NCBI GenBank assembly: GCA_025453305.1 | Contig: JALOQO010000048.1 | Span: forward strand, 1 to 5,452 | Direction of reading: 5' to 3' | Length of the DNA: 5,452 nucleotides | DNA from: Patescibacteria group bacterium | Lineage (GTDB): Bacteria > Patescibacteriota > Saccharimonadia > Saccharimonadales > CAIOMD01 | Part shown: positions 4,915 to 5,452 of the stretch, piece by piece | How positions within the stretch are numbered: position 1 is the first letter of the stretch | Layout of the letters: every line of letters starts with the position of its first letter | Notes under the pieces: generated by a model | Told to the model about the DNA's origin: nothing | The model's database searches: none | What the model saw: only the letters and a program-made list of their open reading frames with translations | Position numbers and translations under genes: made by a program

Positions 4915-5452
4915 CTACAGTTTTTTCTTTAATGATGATATTAGGTCTCTAAGGTCGGCAGCCTTTTCAAATTCTAGGTTAGCGGCGGCTAAATCCATTT
5001 GGGCTGTAAGATCCATAACAATACTCGGAATTTCGTTTTTTGGTATTTTAGATAAATCTTTTTTAACAGCTTTTGCTTCTTTAGATTCGCTATCTAGTTC
5101 AGATTTCATACTATCTGCAATATCTTTGGATATACTCTTTGGTGTAATATTGTGTTCTTTATTAAATTTGGTTTGAATTTCTCTACGACGGTTAGTTTCG
5201 TCTATTGCTCGCTTCATACTGCCGGTTATGGTGTCGGCATACATTATGACCGTTCCCTCTTGGTGCCTGGCAGCTCTACCTATAGTCTGCACCAGTGCTG
5301 ATTCGCTTCTTAAGAAACCTTCTTTATCGGCATCTAATATCGCCACTAGGCTTACCTCGGGCAAGTCCAAGCCTTCTCTTAGTAAATTAATACCCACCAA
5401 AACATCATAAACACCCATTCTTAAATCTCTTAAAATATCTGTTCTATCTAGG
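4915..5452 (-). CDS. uvrB: Excinuclease ABC subunit B, C-terminal 178 residues (partial)
   Basis: UvrB is the damage-verifying helicase-like subunit of UvrABC nucleotide excision repair, working in the cytoplasm with UvrA and UvrC. The frame is open to the right edge (11 residues, [11 protein letters not shown], precede the internal Met at 5418), so this is the 3' part of a gene usually encoding about 660-700 aa. Visible in order are helicase motif V ([17 protein letters not shown], fragment residues 17-33), [10 protein letters not shown] (40-49), motif VI (QTIGRAARH, 55-63), the family block [23 protein letters not shown] (68-90) and HNITPKSI (100-107), and a charged linker (about 113-140). 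The C-terminal UVR domain (141-176, with [15 protein letters not shown]) contacts UvrC. The gene ends with TAG at 4917-4915, 50 bases before gatC, with no terminator hairpin visible, so some readthrough into the gat genes is possible. Confidence 0.97.
   Translation of the reverse strand, partial: LDRTDILRDLRMGVYDVLVGINLLREGLDLPEVSLVAILDADKEGFLRSESALVQTIGRAARHQEGTVIMYADTITGSMKRAIDETNRRREIQTKFNKEHNITPKSISKDIADSMKSELDSESKEAKAVKKDLSKIPKNEIPSIVMDLTAQMDLAAANLEFEKAADLRDLISSLKKKL

Noticed and set aside
5228..5410. Plus-strand 60-codon open frame opposite uvrB
   Set aside because: It is antisense to the conserved helicase motifs V and VI of uvrB and has no independent support.
4915..5418. uvrB fragment read as a short complete gene starting at the Met at 5418
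   Set aside because: The frame stays open upstream to the window edge and encodes [11 protein letters not shown], which matches the family sequence just before this Met, so the gene is cut by the window and not truncated.
1..5452. CRISPR arrays, tRNA or rRNA genes, insertion sequences or attachment sites
   Set aside because: No repeated spacer pattern, cloverleaf, transposase or terminal inverted repeats were seen; nearly all bases are accounted for by conserved coding sequence.

Overview
The window is a compact, AT-rich (by eye) bacterial segment in which every supported gene lies on the minus strand, so transcription runs right to left. Stops include TGA (galU, gatA, gatC), TAA (gatB, two small membrane genes) and TAG (uvrB). 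TGA is therefore a true stop, which argues against mycoplasma-type (code 4) and Gracilibacteria/SR1-type (code 25) codes. The GatB motif variants (GVECHVQ, HGNMRFDVNVSV), the GalU variant (RQKGPYGTATP) and a small membrane protein carrying an 'AHKVRNQIVHE' motif between gatA and gatB resemble what I remember from candidate phyla radiation genomes, most likely Candidatus Saccharibacteria (TM7). That assignment is an inference from recalled family features and was not checked by search.

Layout, in transcription order. At 5452-4915 is the C-terminal part of UvrB (helicase motifs V and VI plus the UVR tail), cut by the window edge. A 50-base gap follows, holding a plausible sigma-70-type promoter whose -10 box sits only 9 bases from the gatC start, suggesting a leaderless or nearly leaderless mRNA. 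Then comes a tightly packed run: gatC (4864-4571), gatA (4574-3147), a 135-aa membrane-anchored HEPN-like protein (3150-2743), gatB (2743-1298) and galU (1295-387). Junctions are ATGA overlaps (gatC/gatA and gatA/HEPN-like), a TAATG overlap (HEPN-like/gatB) and a 2-base gap (gatB/galU). The Shine-Dalgarno sequence of each downstream gene lies inside the last codons of the gene before it. After a 47-base gap come an 82-aa one-helix membrane protein (339-91) and, overlapping it by TAATG, the start of a YtxH-like protein (91-1) cut by the left edge.

Functionally, gatC, gatA and gatB encode the complete Asp-tRNA(Asn)/Glu-tRNA(Gln) amidotransferase. GatA hydrolyses glutamine, GatB activates the misacylated tRNA, and GatC holds the two together. 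The uncharacterised HEPN-like gene inside this operon is the most interesting item: it has a transmembrane anchor and an R-N-x3-H motif like that of HEPN ribonucleases, and it sits among genes for a tRNA-modifying enzyme. GalU supplies UDP-glucose or a related UDP-sugar for envelope glycans. The two small proteins at the left end look like a YtxG/YtxH-type envelope pair. I see no RNA genes, mobile elements, CRISPR arrays or convincing terminators, and no gene-free stretch longer than 50 bases.
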